This document shows, piece by piece, positions 22,161-33,439 of a stretch of DNA of 64,000 bases. The notes beneath the pieces were generated by a model. It had not been told where the DNA came from, made no database searches, and was given only the letters and a program-made list of their open reading frames with translations. Each line of letters begins with the position of its first letter. Position 1 is the first letter of the stretch. Made by a program: the position numbers and the translations under genes. Source of the DNA: Cinnamomum chago (lineage: Eukaryota > Streptophyta > Magnoliopsida > Laurales > Lauraceae); NCBI GenBank assembly GCA_038049695.1, contig CP142452.1, positions 66,469,501-66,533,500 on the forward strand. Direction: 5' to 3'.

Positions 22161-24823
22161 ATGGCGTCAAGTAAGTTTTCTTCCTCCACAAGAAATTTCC
22201 ATTGTAGAAGTAGAATCCTTTCCTTTTCTTTTCTTTTCTTCTTCTTCTTTCTCTTTTCTTCTCTTTTTCTTCCACGTGTTGTTTTTTTTTTCTTTTACAC
22301 ATTTTTTTATTGGTTGTACGGACAGGTCCGTACGGACTTGGCTGTACTACCACGTGGCAGTGGGCCACGGCCTGTTGCCCAGATTTTTTTTTAAAACTTC
22401 TCTCTTTTTTTTTTTTGTTCACCATGATAATGAAGTTTATGCACCATGATGATGAGGTTTTATGCATTTCAAGATGTTCATGCATATTTCTTTCTTTCCC
22501 TTTTTTTCTTTGATGCATCAAGATAAAAGGCTAAAAAATCTCTAGGTCAAGTTAACATGAATTTTGACTTTGACAAAGTTTGATTGGTTTTGACCAAGTT
22601 GGGTTGGAATTGATCAAACTTTGGTTAAAGTTTTCCTAGCATCTAATGCATGATAATTTTTTTGGATGCATGCTTTTCGTAAATTGATTGGGAGCATGAT
22701 GATGCATACCTAGAAATCTTTTGTAAGTTTTGAGATTTGGAGCTTGCAGCAATGTTGAGCCCTTTTCTGATCTTGCTGGATTTTTGAGGAGCTTTGCAAG
22801 TTTCGAAGTTTGGAGCTCACAACAATGTTGAGTCCTTCTTCGAGCTTCCTATCTTCTTCAGGATGTTTTCCTTTTCTTCGGAATTGTCCCGGAATCATGC
22901 CAAAATTTCGCTAAAATTTTCTTTAGCAAAATGCTGTTGCTTTGATGATTGATTTTTCTTTATCCTTTTGCAGGAAGTTCCTCCAGAACGAACAAGGGCA
23001 AAGAGCATGTTACTGATGTGCCTCGTCGGTCTACCAGGTCTCCTAATATGGCCATACAACAGGCCTGGGAGAAGGTCTAGTTTGTGGAGAGAAACTTGGA
23101 AGAATGTGACTCCCTCAACGGTGATGAGAAGAGACAGCGATTGATCGCTCTCAAGGATGAGGAGTTCTATAGGATTATGGTAAGCAACTATCTTTGGGTC
23201 ATGGACGATCAGAGCATTGTGCCCAAGCCTACCTTCTTCTTTGGTGATGTAGTCCCTGACGACTTGACGTACCAAAGGAGATGCTTTCAGTTCTCTTACA
23301 CAACTGATGGTGAGGAGAGAAATATTTCTACCCGGTCGACATTTGATCGGACTGTGTCGATCATGAGTCTTTTTCCCACGTGTCCCAAGAGGGAGGATCC
23401 TCCAAGCTGGGTGAAGAGGACCAATGTGATAAAGACCGGAGTTTTTGTTGGCGGGCCTTCCGGATATGCGGAGAAGTCGCCTGTCCGTATGGACATGTTG
23501 ATGCCTTCGAGTGGCTACCAAGGTTCCGACCATCCATCGGTTAATTTGAGACCAGTTGGCCTTGGTATTTCTCAAGGGGACGACAGCAGTTGGGTGAAGC
23601 CTTTTCAACTTCGTGGTCGTTTCAGTGTCGATTTGAGCTGAGAATCATGGATTGATCACACCCTGGAAGTTGGTGGAGCCATTTTGAAGGAGGCCGGGAT
23701 CTTCAATGCGGTTCGTACTTTTCGAAAGACCGTGGTTTTCTCCGATGAGGCCTTCATGGCCATGCTAGAGTCATTCCTTCCATAAACCAACACCTTTGTT
23801 GTGACGAATGGTGAGATTGGTTTTACCTTGAAGGAATTAAGCGTTATCACTGGGCTGCCCATCCTTAGCAAACTCTATGAGGAGTTCATGCCTATCGACA
23901 ACGTTCTTGAGGAGCAGTCTGAGGAGTTCAGGCTCCAGTACTTTCAGCTTGTCGCCTTCTATGATATTTTGAAGGAGAATGAGGGCTCGAAAGTTCGGTG
24001 TAGCAGTTGGAAGAATTGTAGCTCCAACTTCTTTGACGGTGGAGAGTCTTCTGGAGGTGTGGCCCAAGACGCTAGGGCCAAAAACCCAGGGTCGAAGAAG
24101 ATCTCCGTTATGCGAGATGACTTGAAGAAGTTCTTCGGTAGTACAGACGTCATTTGTTCTGTCATCACACTACGAAGAGATCTCACTGTTTACCTCACTT
24201 ATTGGTTGGGTGAGGTCGTTTTTGCTGGAGGAGATGGAACACACATCAGGCCGTATTGTATTTTTCTAGCTTGTCAGATGGCGTTCGGAGAGTAGCTGGC
24301 TTTGGTGCCAGCTCTTTACTCCTACTTGTGCACCGAACTGCAGGCTGCTGCTTTCTTGGTTCTGCTTGGGCTCCCTATGAACAAGGTATTTTCAGCCCAT
24401 ATTTTCTATTCGTGGTATGTGTACCACTGTCCCGGCTTCTATTGCTTAGGAGTTGCGCAGGATGATGACCCTTTCATGATTCGGTTGGCTAAAGGGACAG
24501 CCGTTTCCGAGTCTCTTTTGTCTGCCCGTTTGAGGATCCGATGGTTCAGGGAAGTCGAGATCGGGCAATCTTCAGTGAAGCTTTCTCCAGGTTTGTGGAA
24601 GAAGGCTTTCGACTTTGGTACCTCTCGTGATTCCACCAGGGCAGGGTTGGGAAGACACTACTCCTTGACCATGGAGAAAAGGGGTGGCTTTTTAACATAC
24701 GTGTTGGTACGATGGTGTACCGGAGACATCTTTTTGTTGACATCTAGCCGTATGTTCCCTCGCGTTTCGCGCTGCAGTTGGGCTTCTCTTAAGGCGTTGT
24801 TGGAGCGTCTTCGAGCATGGTGA
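22161..24823 (+). pseudogene. Plant mobile domain (PMD) protein ORF, spliced, four in-frame stops
   Basis: A short first exon (22161-22170, MAS plus one base) ends at a consensus donor GTAAGT. The acceptor ttttgcag ends at 22973, and exon 2 (22974-24823) stays in a single frame for about 616 codons. It starts SSSRTNKGKEHV. In-frame stops occur at 23078 (TAG), 23639 (TGA), 23783 (TAA) and 24293 (TAG), with no frameshift. PMD-type blocks are GFTLKELSVITGLPI (about 23818-23862), a YWLGEVVFAGGDGTHIRPYCIFLACQMAFGE block just before the last stop, and then LALVPALYSYLCTEL. The domain is shared by the MAIN/MAIL1 family and by PMD proteins carried by plant transposons. It lies antisense to the Tat pol genes, between integrase and the 3' LTR. 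Function of the TE-borne forms is not known to me. Confidence 0.7.
22171..22973 (+). other. Predicted intron of the PMD unit
   Basis: Bounded by GTAAGT at 22171 and TTTTGCAG ending at 22973. The interior is T-rich with no coding sequence. ORFs here are low-complexity shadows. Splicing joins ATG GCG TCA A with GA AGT, giving MASR-SSSRT in frame. Confidence 0.55.
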
Positions 24824-24852
24824 AGTGTTTTGGAGGTTTACAGGATGGAAGT

Positions 24853-26622
24853 TGTTGGAAAATAGGTGGGCCTTTCGGATAGGTTTCAAAAACTTTTGAC
24901 CCACTTGATGCAGGGATCAACTATCTAGAAGGCAACAAACCCAATCCAGGATGTATTTTCCTCAATCTCATAGCCATGTACAACAACAAACACTATCTAG
25001 AAGATAGAAAATAGAACATAAACATGCTTCCACGAAATCCACAACATACAAGGATGTAGATATACCTTTGGAGCTTTGTTGTGCTCTAATGGAGGATTTG
25101 ATTTCTTTACTTTGGTGATGAACAACTTCACAATCCAAATCAGAATCTTCAACTCCTTTTGATCTTCCACGCTATGTCCCGTATTAGATCACTTTTTCTC
25201 AAGAAGATGGTGGAATCCTCAAGAGAAAACCCTACTAGTAACTCTATGGAACCAAAGGTGAAAGAGAGGGGAACTTTGAGAAGAAGATGACTTGTACAAC
25301 TCTTGCACAAGGGGCTGAAAAGTGCTCTATTAATTATGCACGAATTTGAGAGGATTATTCCTCTATTTATAGCCCTCCATATCTCCTCTTTTCCTATTTG
25401 AAATAGAAGTTTAACTCCCATTACAAATTAGTAAACATCTCCCTTACTAATTACCATAGAAGTCTTACTTCCACAACTATTAGCAACTTTCTCCTTTCTA
25501 ATTAAAATAGAAGTCCTACTTCCATTATTAATTAGTAGCTTACCATTACCACTATTAGAAGTCTCACTTCAAATAGAAATAGTAACCTTCCTTTTAGAGT
25601 TCAAGTAGAATTAGTATCTTTCTAATAAATTGGGCTAGCGTGGGGACCACTAGGGATTCCTTAGAAAGCTGGCTCCAACTGGGACACGCGACCCCACATC
25701 TCATGTGCAATCCGGGCCCACAGTTAATTGCAAATAACTCCACTATATAAATGCAATTGCACTCCAGTCTTAGGAATAAATTACAATGAAGACCCTAAAC
25801 TTCCCAATTACCACAAGTAGGCCCCTCTATCATTATCCATGGATCAATTGGAATAAATCTGTCCCATCCAATCTTAGATCCACATCTTATTATCCTTGAG
25901 CCCCAATTAATTATAGTAATCATTTGGTACCGCTCCAACTAACTCTTAATTGGAATGAGTGCGCACTTACCAATGATAAATCCATTAATTGGCACAAGGG
26001 GATAATGTAGATAGATTCCATATTGATCATTGCATGTTCCCACAATCCTACTACCACGTACCCAAGACACCGAGGTGTTGACCTACAGTTGGCCTCACTC
26101 ATTGGTGACTCAAAGCAAATGAATAGACAGAAACTTGAGTTCATCAATGTCTCAGGATTGAGAGCATATTGCTAGGGAATTATGAGAGCAGTCCTTAAAT
26201 TGAGACAGTATTTTATAAGGTGCTTCTCATGGTCCTTCAATACATCCAATGTACCAGCACTATGATCCAGAATCTTACATTCTGATGATCGAGACAGATC
26301 ACACTATCTCATAGTGATCAAAGTGCTGCAACCTTGTCAGATGAGATGCCCAATCTCATCACTGGTTGTGAAGATATTTTAAGTATAAGATTTGTGACAT
26401 ATATCTCCCGTATGTGGATCTCATCCATATACATATATCACATCTAATATACTAATGGGACCCGGTTCATCTCATGAACCATTATGTCATATAAATTGGT
26501 CATGTGCATTAAGTAATAAATCACCATTCATCTCATGAAAGGAAAGCATGATTATATTGATAAATAAAGAAATTAATCAATTTATTCATCATATACTGGT
26601 ATTGAGACCATACAATCTAACA
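24853..26622 (-). mobile_element. 3' LTR of the inserted Copia
   Basis: Minus strand: starts TGTTAGATTGTATGG immediately after the purine tract and ends CCAACA. It holds a TATA box at 25364-25371 (TATAAATA on the minus strand) in 'gggctataaatagagg'. It shares 'gactggagtgcaatt' with the LTR remnant near 1690. Confidence 0.75.
25364..25371 (-). promoter_or_regulatory. TATA box of the inserted Copia LTR
   Basis: TATAAATA on the minus strand in a typical 'ggctataaatagagg' context. Confidence 0.6.
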
Positions 26623-27882
26623 ATCTCCCACTTGGGCTCAATGCCAGTCAGGGCTGCATCTCATGCCCATCCCATCAACATGTTGCTCAAAAACTTTGGT
26701 AGTAAAAGGCTTAGTAAAGGGATATCCCAGATTGTCTGCAGAGTCTATCTAGGTGATAGCAGTATCACCTCTCTGCACAATCTTTCCGACCATGTGTAAC
26801 TACCTCTGTACATGTTTTTGGCTCCTAAGTTCCTTGGACTTATCGACTACCCTACTGTTATCACAGTAAACTGTGAGCGGCTGTCTTGCCAAAAATACCA
26901 CTCCAAGTTTCATAAGGAATCTTTTGAGCCAATCTGCTTCTTTAGTTGCTTCTCAAGCAGCTATAGCATAAACACATACCCAGAAGTTGATATCTTGGAA
27001 TCCTTATCTGACATGAAGTCAGAATATGTGTAACCGACTGGAATCAACTCATTATTGCCATAAATCAACATGTAATCTCTAGTCCTTCTCAAGGATTTGA
27101 GAACACATCTTACAGCAGTTCAATGGTTAGGACCTGGGTTAGACTGATATCTGCTGACTAAGCCCAATGCATGACAGATATCCGGTATAGTATATAGCAT
27201 AGCATACATGAGGCTACCAACACCTGAAGCGTATGGTATCCACCTCATCTACTCCTTTTCCTCAGGTGTCTTGGGACACTGATTCTTGGAAAGGTGCACT
27301 CCATGCCTGAAAGGTGTAATACCCTTCTTGGAGTCTTGCTTAGCAAGCCGTACTAGTACCTTATCTATGTATGCATATTGGGATAAGTCTATCATCCTAT
27401 TTATCCGGTCTCAATGGAGTTTGATCCCTAGGTTGCGACTGGCTTCTCCCATGTCCTTTATATCAAAAGTCTTAGCCAACTAAACTTTTTACTGTTCACA
27501 ACATCCATATACCACTCTCTAGGAGAAGGATGTCGTCGACTAGAAGAATTACCCTGCCTCCTTCACTTTTCATGTACACCCATGACTTATCCGGATTTTG
27601 ACAAAAACCAAATGATTTGATTGCCCGGTCAAAACGGATGTTCCAGCTTCAGGATGCCTGCTTCAGTCCATAAATGGGTTTCTGCAGCTTGCAAACTCTT
27701 TGCTTTTGGTTACTTGCTATAAAACCGTCTGGTTGCATCATATAGATGTCTTCCTCAAGATGGCCGTTGAGAAACGCCGTCTTGACATCCATTTGCCAAA
27801 TCTCGTAATCGAGATGAGCCGCAATGGATAAGAGTATCCGGATGGACTTGAGCATGGCTACCGGCGAGAAGGTTTCCTCATA
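26623..27882 (-). pseudogene. Copia reverse transcriptase and RNase H fragment
   Basis: The first 78 codons are open: EETFSPVAMLKSIRILLSIA, then DVKTAFLNGHLEEDIYMMQP and KLQKPIYGLKQAS, the standard Copia RT N-terminal blocks. Further on the catalytic box reads ILLVDDILLL, so the usual YVDD has Leu for Tyr. Downstream RNase H relics (PYASGVGSLMYAM, LGLVSRY) are interspersed with stops and frameshifts. Integrase, protease and gag are missing. Confidence 0.8.
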
Positions 27883-29051
27883 TGCGCTGTTGGAGAAGAC
27901 CTTGTCGATGACGAAGGGCCCCTCCCATTTTGGCTCGAGTTTGCCTTTGGATTGTGAGAAAAAACCATTGGCCTTTTCACTGCAAGAACCAAGTCGCCCT
28001 TTTTGTAGGCGTGTTGCCGGACCCTTTTGTCGAAAAATCTTGCCATGCGTGCTTGGTACAGCTCAATGCTTTGTAAGGCTTCGAGCCGTCTTTCGTTGAG
28101 ATTGTCCAGTTCTTGGAGTCTCAGTTTGACATTGCTTTCGTGCGTCATGTCATTTTGCAAAGATACCCTTAAGGAAGGAATTTGTACTTCCAAAGGGACA
28201 ACAACTTCGCATCCATAGACCAAAGAGAATGGTGTGCTATGGGTTGGTGCTCGAACGGTGGTTCGATAAGCCCACAAAGCTTTTGGTAGTTTGTCTCCCC
28301 ATTCTCTTTTGTGACTAGAGACCATTTTCTTGAGAATTTTGCAGAGTGTCTTGTTGAAGGCTTCTGCTAGTCCGTTCTCTACCGGATTGTACGGAGTTGA
28401 AGGACAACTCTGGATTTTGTATTTGTCGCAAAACCTGTAGAATCGGTGATCCCGGAATTGCGGTCCGTTATCATGGACGAATCTTTTAGGTATGCCGAAG
28501 CGACAAATAATTTTGATGCGCAAGAATTGAAGGACTGATGAGGTATTCATTTCGCTGAGTGCAAATGCTTCTGACCACTTGGAGAAATAATCCGTAGCGG
28601 CGAAGATAAAGCGATGACCTTTACTTGATGGGGGAGAGATAGGACCTATGATGCCCGTACCCCAAGCTTCAAACGGCCATGAGATTGCTGTGGAGTGTAG
28701 CCATTCTGGAGGCATATAAACATAGTCTCCATGAACTTGGCATTGGCGGCAGCGTTTAGCAAATTGCATTGCGTCAGCTACACTGGTAGGCCAATAGTAT
28801 CCTAGCCTTTTTATCTGATCGTAGAGCTTAGGACCGGCCTGATGGGCTCCACAAAGACCAGCATGACCTTCCTTGAGGGTTTCCTCAACCTCTTGTTGTG
28901 ACAAGTAGCGCAGAAGTACTCCGTCGAAGGATTTTCTATAAAGCATTTTTGAAGGTATATCCAAATGGAAGTTTGGGGTTGGTCTTTGAACGCTTACCCG
29001 TTCTTTTGGATCTTCAGGGAGAATTCCGAACATGATGTAATCAATGAACAA
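27883..29051 (-). pseudogene. Tat integrase, first catalytic Asp lost, C-terminus fused to Copia RT
   Basis: The open frame covers the HHCC zinc-binding domain (HAGLCGAH ... CRQC). The DDE core follows. The first motif reads WGTGIIGPI where plant Gypsy integrases have WGMDIIGPI, so the first Asp is Gly. The second (FVHDNGPQF) and third (NGLAEAFNKTL) motifs keep Asp and Glu. The C-terminal KRPMVFSHNP block is followed by a one-base frame change. After that, KLEPKWEGPFVIDKVFSNSAY runs in frame into Copia RT. Integrase would join cDNA ends to chromosomal DNA; this copy should be inactive. Confidence 0.8.
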
Positions 29052-30220
29052 ATCTCTTCAGTCATCGATTGGAGGTTTGAGGATGGATATCCGACTTCCA
29101 GCCAATTGGTGGCATTCAACAACTGCTTGGTGTGTGTTAAGAGGAGGGAGAATCCTTCTTAGACACACTGTAATTTGCATGTTTTCCCCTTCCTGGATCG
29201 CCATGGATGCGGCAAGTCCGGCCAGGGCATCTGCACGGATGTTCTCAACTCTGAGGATGTGGTTGATATGACAGATGTCAAACCTTTAGCGAAGCGTTTG
29301 CGCCTTGTTGTAGTAAGGCAGCAGATCAGGTTTCCTAACTTAAAATTTCTGATTCATCTGGTTGATGATCAGCTGAGAGTCTCCAAAGACTTCCAGCATG
29401 GTGATGTCAGATTCGAGGGCTAGTTCCAATCCTACAATTAGGGCTTGGTACTCAGCTGCATTGTTTGAGCATGGTTCCAGTAGCGAGAAAGCATGTGGAA
29501 TCATGTGCTTATCGGGGCTAACAAAGAGGATGCCGACTCCCGAGATCAGCTTTCTTTTTCATTTGTCCTGGTTGCACCGTCAAAGTACATGTCCCAGGAG
29601 GCATTTGGTGAGAAAGTCTCCACGTTGTAGACAGGTTCGTAAGGGAGATCATTTCTGAGTGGGGAATCTTTAGGCAATGGATGCTCTGCAAGAAAGTCTG
29701 CTAGAGCTTGCCCTTCGATTGCCTTTTGTGGTACATACCTGATATCAAATTGTGATAGGAGGATGGACCATTTTGCCAGTCGGGCATTGAGAGAACCTGC
29801 TTTGTGACAAGGACCTTTAAGAGGTTGATCCTCGAAATCAGGTATATCGTGTTGGACAGCAGATAATGAAACAGCTTTTGTACGACGAACATCACTGCAG
29901 GTCATTCTTTCTCGATTGGAGAATAGCGATGCTCCGCGCCTACCAGCATAGAACTCATCTTTGGGGCAAGCGCCATTTAGGTCTCTATAATCAATACAGA
30001 CCCGGATCTGCCCATTTTTCTTTGTCACGGGGACGATATTGGCCAACCATTCAGGATGTTGTTCCTCACGGATGAAGCCGGCGCTTTTGAGTTTTTGAAC
30101 TTCTTGTTCAATTTTGTCCATCACATCCGGACGGAATCTTCTTTGGCCTTGTTTAACAAGCTTGATATCTTTTTGCAGATTGAGTTTGTGGACTGCTATT
30201 TTGGGGTCTAAGCCAGGCAT
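29052..30220 (-). pseudogene. Tat reverse transcriptase N-terminus and RNase H, RT core deleted
   Basis: From 30220 the frame gives HKLNLQKDIKLVKQGQRRF, then VPVTKKNGQIRVCIDYRDLN and ACPKDEF, the start of Gypsy RT. The next residues already belong to the RNase H side, so the palm with its catalytic YxDD is deleted. LAKWSILLSQFDIRYVPQKAI and then ASWDMYFDGA mark the RNase H start. Around 29460-29390 the NNAAEYQALIVGLELAL block of RNase H is found. Frameshifts separate the pieces. Confidence 0.75.
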
Positions 30221-31481
30221 TTCAGCATAAGACCATGCAAAAAAAAATCAACGAACTCATGAAGAAAAGAGATATACTCGGGTAACTCATCATCCTTTAT
30301 ATTCTTGCTTATGAATACAGGACGTGGGTTATCTAGTGTTCCCAAGTCTATCTTTTGAAAAGGATCTTCTGTTGGAAGGTTCGAAGGTGGTTCCTCCACA
30401 ATTTTTAGGAGGCTTCCAACTCAACGAAACCTTCTGGAGTTTGAAGGGCATTTTCAAGCCAAGGCTTTGTTTCTAGCCATGGGTCTTTAGGATCGGTGAT
30501 CTTCTCAAGGCTTGCTATGAGGTGATCCCAATCACCTGTTGAAATTGGGTTGAAGTAGAGTACTTTTTTTTGGAGACAATGGTTCTTCTGGGTCAGAATG
30601 CCACATGTCTTTATCACCGGATAATTCTTCTTCATCATCAGAAAAATCATACCGATCTATAGAGCTTCCTGGATCCTTGACCGGTGACTCTTCAAAGAGA
30701 TATCCAGGGAGACTGATCTCTTTAAGGACATGAGATGTTGAGGCTTGGTCGGCAAATCGACTCCTCAGCATTTGTGTCAACTGTCTCATGGGAGCGTCGG
30801 GATCATACCCCAACCCATGTGAAGATTTTTCTACTTGACCGTAGAGTCTCCAATCTTCCAGTTGACTTTTGGCAAGACGAGCTCCAATGGTGTGAGAATA
30901 CCGCGACCTTGTCCCAGACCAACTGGGTTTTGAGTGTCATAACCCATTTTCTTCATAATAGCTTCTGCCATAGGACTATATAGAAATAGTTGAGGCATAC
31001 CTTTGTTTTGAAAAGGTTCAAGCATGGAATTTGATGAAGAAGCTTCTGATCTGTGGAAGAAGATTGGCTTCTCTTCTGCTGATGTTGCCAGAACAACAAA
31101 GGAAGCAGACGTAGGATCTTCTACGTCAGCAGGTGTCTCTATTGGAAGTAGAGCATGTTGAACTTGTTGAGTGTCAGCTTGGCTTGACGATGTGTTGTCT
31201 TCTGGCTCTGACTCCGAATCCGTGTCTTGCATGATAGACACTAAGGAGACGACAAACTTGCCCTCAGACTTTTGCTTTGTCTTCTTTGCTTTGGTTGTTA
31301 TGACCAAAGGCTTGGAAGATTTGAGAGAAACAACGAAGGGGGATGGATCCCTCTCTTCGGATTTACCGGACGATTTGTTTTTTTCCGACGATTGCTGAGG
31401 TGCCTTGCCTTTATCTTTCTGGAGATTTTCGGCGAAGGGCGATGTTTCTTCCTCCTTTTCTTCTTTTTCATCTTTGTACAT
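30221..31481 (-). pseudogene. Tat protease-RT linker with a G-patch-like segment
   Basis: Acidic, Lys/Ser/Glu-rich sequence (31481-30831) ends in AEAIMKKMGYDTQNPVGLGQ, which resembles a G-patch. A second acidic stretch follows (30813-30405). The region is interrupted by several frame breaks. Its role in the element is unknown. Confidence 0.5.
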
Positions 31482-32065
31482 CTGAACATCTGCAAAATGG
31501 ACTTATTTGCCTTTGAAGGGCTTTTTCTCTGCACACACTCGATGTATCGAGCCGTCGTTGCCAACGAACTTAATGCATTGATGTAGAGTTGAAGGGACGA
31601 CACCATTCTCATGGATCCAGGGACATCCAAGAAGGAATTGTAGCATGAGGGGGTTCTTATTGCATACACAGTGACGTAAGAGATAAGATCACCGATTTGC
31701 AACTTAAACCTGATTTTGCCGATAGGCCTTTGAGTGCTCCCATCGTACCCAAAAATGGATATAGACGTGTGACTCAGCTTGCTAGGTGGGATGCCCAGCT
31801 CTTCAAGTGCCGAAGTAGAGATGAGGTTAAGTGCAGAACCTGGATCGATCTGGACTCTGTGGATCAGCATTTCTTTGGTGTACCCTGTGAAGTACAGGGG
31901 TCGGTTGTGCTTCGTCTCGCCTAGCAGGAGATCATCCTTACTGAAGGCGATGGTTGCATTTGCTGCTTTCTGTACCGAGAGGCATTCGATGCCTGATCCC
32001 TCGGTTTTCTCCTTTTCTCCCTTTGAGGGAGCACTTGATTTTTTGACCTTGGCTCTATGACCTTA
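31482..32065 (-). pseudogene. Tat aspartic protease region
   Basis: A minus-strand frame (from about 31960) reads AFSKDDLLLGETKHNRPLY, then VQIDPGSALNLISTSALEELG, with the retropepsin-like D-x-G-S motif. A frame change follows near 31500. Upstream of 32060 the similarity stops, so gag and the 5' LTR are absent. This is the broken 5' end of the Tat copy. Confidence 0.65.
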
Positions 32066-33063
32066 TGTCCGGCTTTTAAACAATGGTTTCTAATTCATTG
32101 AGTGGGTATTGAGTTTGACTCGTCCAAATTACTTTGCTCGAGCTTTTAGGTTTTAAACATTGATTACAATGCAGGAATTTTTGGGGCATGTTTGTCTCTT
32201 GTAAAAAGATTTGATTTTCCCTTTTCTTTTTTGGGGTAACTCCACCAAGGGGGCTGAGATCCAAGAGAGAGCCCGCACCAAAAACAAAAAGAAGGCCTAC
32301 ACAAGTGGGAAAGAAGCCTGCATAATCGAAAAAAAGGCTGCACATGTGAGAAGAGGTGACGTAGTAGGATTTAAACCCTAGCTTCCAAGTGATAACTGCG
32401 GTCACTTACCAATGAGGCGGGAGATAGAGCTAAAAAAGAAGCCCCAGTACAATGACCAAAATACCCCTAACGCTGAACCTGGTCATTGATTAAACTAATG
32501 AAGCAATCCGGTCAATCCGGAATACAAGACATAAACCTAACAACAAGGAAAGTTCTCGTGATGAAATAGAGTTGAGATAAAAATCAACCCCATAAGCGTT
32601 GCCATTCTATTCTATCGATGATGCTATGATAGTCCCTTTCCGTCTTTTTAATCCCTCTAAATAATATGAAACAGGTTAGAGATGAGGGTGGGTTTCCACT
32701 TGCTATCCCATTCTGCTCCTATTCGAGGAAGGTTTCACAGAGTTTTTTTTCTTTTTTTACTTCCCGAGTTTGACACGAGAATATATTTATAGATTATGAC
32801 TCGAGGGATCTGGGTTTCAGTTGCCTTGTCCCGCTCTTACTTATAACTACTTTAGAGATTAATTTTCAAATGGATTTTAATGCACAAATCATGATTACTC
32901 CACTGGATAAAGAACATATCTAAGAGTTGAAGCGAGGGGTTGTGGTGTCAAAATCCTTATCTCTTTAAACTTAGAAAAGAAAAAGAAAAAAGAGGTTAAG
33001 AAGCACTGAGACAAATTAATGTTCTGGGTTACTAAGATCATGAATTATTTGATTATGAGACAG
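32066..33063 (+). other. Sequence between the Tat end and terpene synthase exon 3
   Basis: About 1 kb, probably the 3' remainder of terpene synthase intron 2. I searched for the RLLRQ.GY end of exon 2 and the RR(x8)W region and found neither. The last bases, 'gattatgagacag', form the acceptor for exon 3. Confidence 0.5.
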
Positions 33064-33439
33064 ATGTATTCAACATGTTCAAAGACAATGAAGGCAACTT
33101 CAAGGAAGGCTTATGTAGTGATGTGGAGGGCCTGTTAAGTCTCTATGAAGCGGCATTTTATGGCACACATGGAGAAGATACATTGGATGAGGCCATCTCT
33201 TTCACAAAAGGACAACTTACGTCTCTCATGACCCATCTTGATTGTCATCTGGCAGCACAAGTAGGTCATGCTCTTCAGCTACCTATGCGTAAGCGCTTTG
33301 CTAGGCTGGATGCAAGATTTTACATCTCACTCTTCCAGCAACATGATAAGCAACAAAACGATGTTATCCTAGAGCTTGCAAAGTTGGATTTCAATTTGAT
33401 ACAGTCAATGCATCGAAAAGAGCTAAAGGAGCTAACAAA
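33064..33439 (+). CDS. Terpene synthase exon 3
   Basis: The acceptor is 'gagacag' ending 33063. The exon opens with two bases completing a split codon, then VFNMFKDNEGNFKEGL. It contains LSLYEAAFYGTHGEDTLDEA and ARFYISLFQQHDKQ and ends ELKELT plus two bases. 376 bp is the usual size. The donor is GC (33440-33441). Confidence 0.88.

Larger units (their letters stand above)
24853..27882 (-). mobile_element. 3' half of a Copia element inserted in the Tat element
   Basis: On the minus strand, RT N-terminal text begins at about 27882, followed by RT, RNase H remnants, a purine tract (aagtgggagat) and a 1.77 kb LTR (26622-24853) ending TTTCCAACA. The LTR end lies only 30 bases past the PMD stop codon. 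The 5 bases next to it are GAAGT (24848-24852), a possible target duplication whose partner is lost. The whole 5' half of the Copia is absent: the sequence passes straight into Tat integrase at about 27883. Confidence 0.8.
18319..32065 (-). mobile_element. Tat-lineage Ty3/Gypsy element, 5'-truncated, with a Copia fragment fused in
   Basis: Read on the minus strand from 32065, the order is end of gag/start of protease, protease, acidic linker with a G-patch-like segment, RT N-terminus, deleted RT core, RNase H and integrase to about 27883. Then comes a Copia 3' half (27882-24853). After it come a PMD ORF on the opposite strand (24823-22161), a tandem-repeat-rich 3' region and a 2.6 kb 3' LTR (20930-18319). 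The polypurine tract plus TGTTGACACC LTR start, the repeat-rich 3' region and the RNase H/integrase style are typical of Tat elements. The 5' LTR and most of gag are missing at 32065. Confidence 0.75.

Noticed and set aside
22087..22521. 144-codon Lys/Glu-rich minus-strand ORF
   Set aside because: It is the reverse complement of a CT-rich leader and intron of the PMD unit; pure composition effect.
22895..23608. 237-codon minus-strand ORF under the PMD exon
   Set aside because: Shadow of the plus-strand PMD frame, which has recognisable domain text; the minus frame has none.
29866..32060. Several plus-strand ORFs (for example 31171-31398, 31779-32060)
   Set aside because: Shadows of the minus-strand Tat polyprotein, which has clear protease, RT and RNase H motifs.
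33001..33063. Possible end of terpene synthase exon 2 ('ttactaagatcatgaattat' loosely like LLRxHxY)
   Set aside because: In the frame of exon 3 it contains a stop, no donor follows, and the match is only a few bases.
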